Positions 6,372 to 6,741 of a stretch of 6,741 bases of DNA are shown piece by piece (within the stretch, counting starts at the first letter, position 1; the number at the start of each line of letters is the position of its first letter). The notes beneath the pieces were generated by a model, which had not been told where the DNA came from, made no database searches, and worked only from the letters and a program-made list of their open reading frames with translations. The position numbers and the translations under genes are program-made. Location: positions 1-6,741 of the forward strand of contig JAEYVD010000604.1 of NCBI GenBank assembly GCA_023432075.1, given 5' to 3'. Origin of the DNA: Pseudomonadota bacterium (lineage in GTDB: Bacteria; Pseudomonadota; Gammaproteobacteria; Burkholderiales; Burkholderiaceae_B).

Positions 6372-6418
6372 CCCGGCGCGCGCCAGGCAAGCATTCAAAT
6401 CTTATTGGAGAGACAAGC

Positions 6419-6741
6419 GTGTCCCAGAAATTCTTCGAACGCCACCAGCCCCTGCTGGAACAATCCCTGGCAGCCGCCGCGCTGCGCGGCTACTGGAGCC
6501 CGTTTGCCGAGTCGCCCAGCCCGCGCAACTACGGCGAGACCGCCAACGACGAAGGCCGCGCGGCCTTCGAAGCGCTCAAGGGCAAGCCCTTTGCGCTGAA
6601 CCAGCACGATGCCGACGGCGTCGTGGGCGGCGAAAAATCGCCCTATGGTTTCGACCTGGGCATCACCTATCCGCGCGTGCCGGCCGACAAGCTGATCGCC
6701 GCTTCCAAGCGCGCCCTCGAAGACTGGCGCCGCGCCGGTCC
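6419..6741 (+). CDS. paaN: PaaN-type aldehyde dehydrogenase, N-terminal part
   Basis: Starts 47 bp after paaE and runs off the right edge after 107 codons plus two bases. The N-terminus (SQKFFERHQPLLEQSLAAAA, then RGYWSPFAESPSPRNYGE and SPYGFDLGITYPRVPADKLI) matches, as I remember it, the PaaN form typical of Bordetella and Burkholderia paa clusters, a single-domain aldehyde dehydrogenase superfamily member of roughly 550 residues. It is not the start of E. coli PaaZ. The presumed job is oxidation of the ring-opened CoA semialdehyde to 3-oxo-5,6-dehydrosuberyl-CoA. The catalytic Cys and Glu and the NAD(P) site lie outside the window, so activity cannot be judged. The start is GTG 6419, fixed by GGAGAG at 6407-6412 with 6 nt spacing; no ATG is in frame nearby. 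The upstream gap shows no terminator or clear promoter, so it is read as the next operon gene. Confidence 0.85.
   Translation, partial: MSQKFFERHQPLLEQSLAAAALRGYWSPFAESPSPRNYGETANDEGRAAFEALKGKPFALNQHDADGVVGGEKSPYGFDLGITYPRVPADKLIAASKRALEDWRRAG

Noticed and set aside
5265..6398. Minus-strand open frame (377 codons) opposite paaE
   Set aside because: Exact antisense shadow of paaE with no recognisable motif or ribosome site.
1..6741. CRISPR arrays, tRNA or rRNA genes, insertion sequences, phage or toxin-antitoxin genes
   Set aside because: None seen: no spaced repeat array, no tRNA-like cloverleaf, no transposase frame; all long frames are accounted for by the annotated genes and their shadows.

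Overview
The window comes from a high-GC betaproteobacterium. Gene order and protein sequences fit Alcaligenaceae (the Bordetella/Achromobacter group); this is recognition from memory, not a database match. It covers a housekeeping edge (a divergent M48 peptidase start, orn, and a single-domain NAD(P)H-hydrate epimerase), followed by the regulator and first six genes of a phenylacetic acid (paa) catabolic cluster.

Layout: 1-95 (minus) is the start of a Ste24/CAAX-type M48 metallopeptidase that runs off the left edge. 157-702 (plus) is orn. 762-1400 (plus) is nnrE, which converges on paaX at 1420-2349 (minus). The 172-bp AT-rich gap between paaX and paaA (2350-2521) is the control region. It holds a near-consensus sigma70 promoter (TTGACA, 17 bp, AATAAT), two direct repeats containing TGATACA, a perfect CCGATATCGG palindrome and a leader stem-loop. 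Then on the plus strand come paaA (2522-3511), a 188-bp spacer with a GC-rich hairpin repeat, paaB (3700-3984), paaC (4001-4765), paaD (4759-5268, overlapping paaC), paaE (5283-6371) and the start of paaN (6419 to the right edge).

How the genes work together: phenylacetyl-CoA is epoxidised by the PaaABCE multicomponent monooxygenase. PaaA is the diiron catalytic subunit, PaaC its structural partner, PaaB a small bridging subunit and PaaE the FAD/2Fe-2S reductase. PaaD resembles an Fe-S or metal-centre maturation factor. After isomerisation and ring hydrolysis, encoded outside this window, the semialdehyde is oxidised by an aldehyde dehydrogenase, for which PaaN is the candidate here. PaaX is the expected repressor that releases DNA when phenylacetyl-CoA accumulates.

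I see no previously undescribed system. The genes are intact and recognisable. What merits a second look is non-coding: the repeat lodged inside the operon between paaA and paaB, the spaced direct repeats above the paaA promoter, the two competing leader hairpins, and the paaX start without a Shine-Dalgarno sequence.
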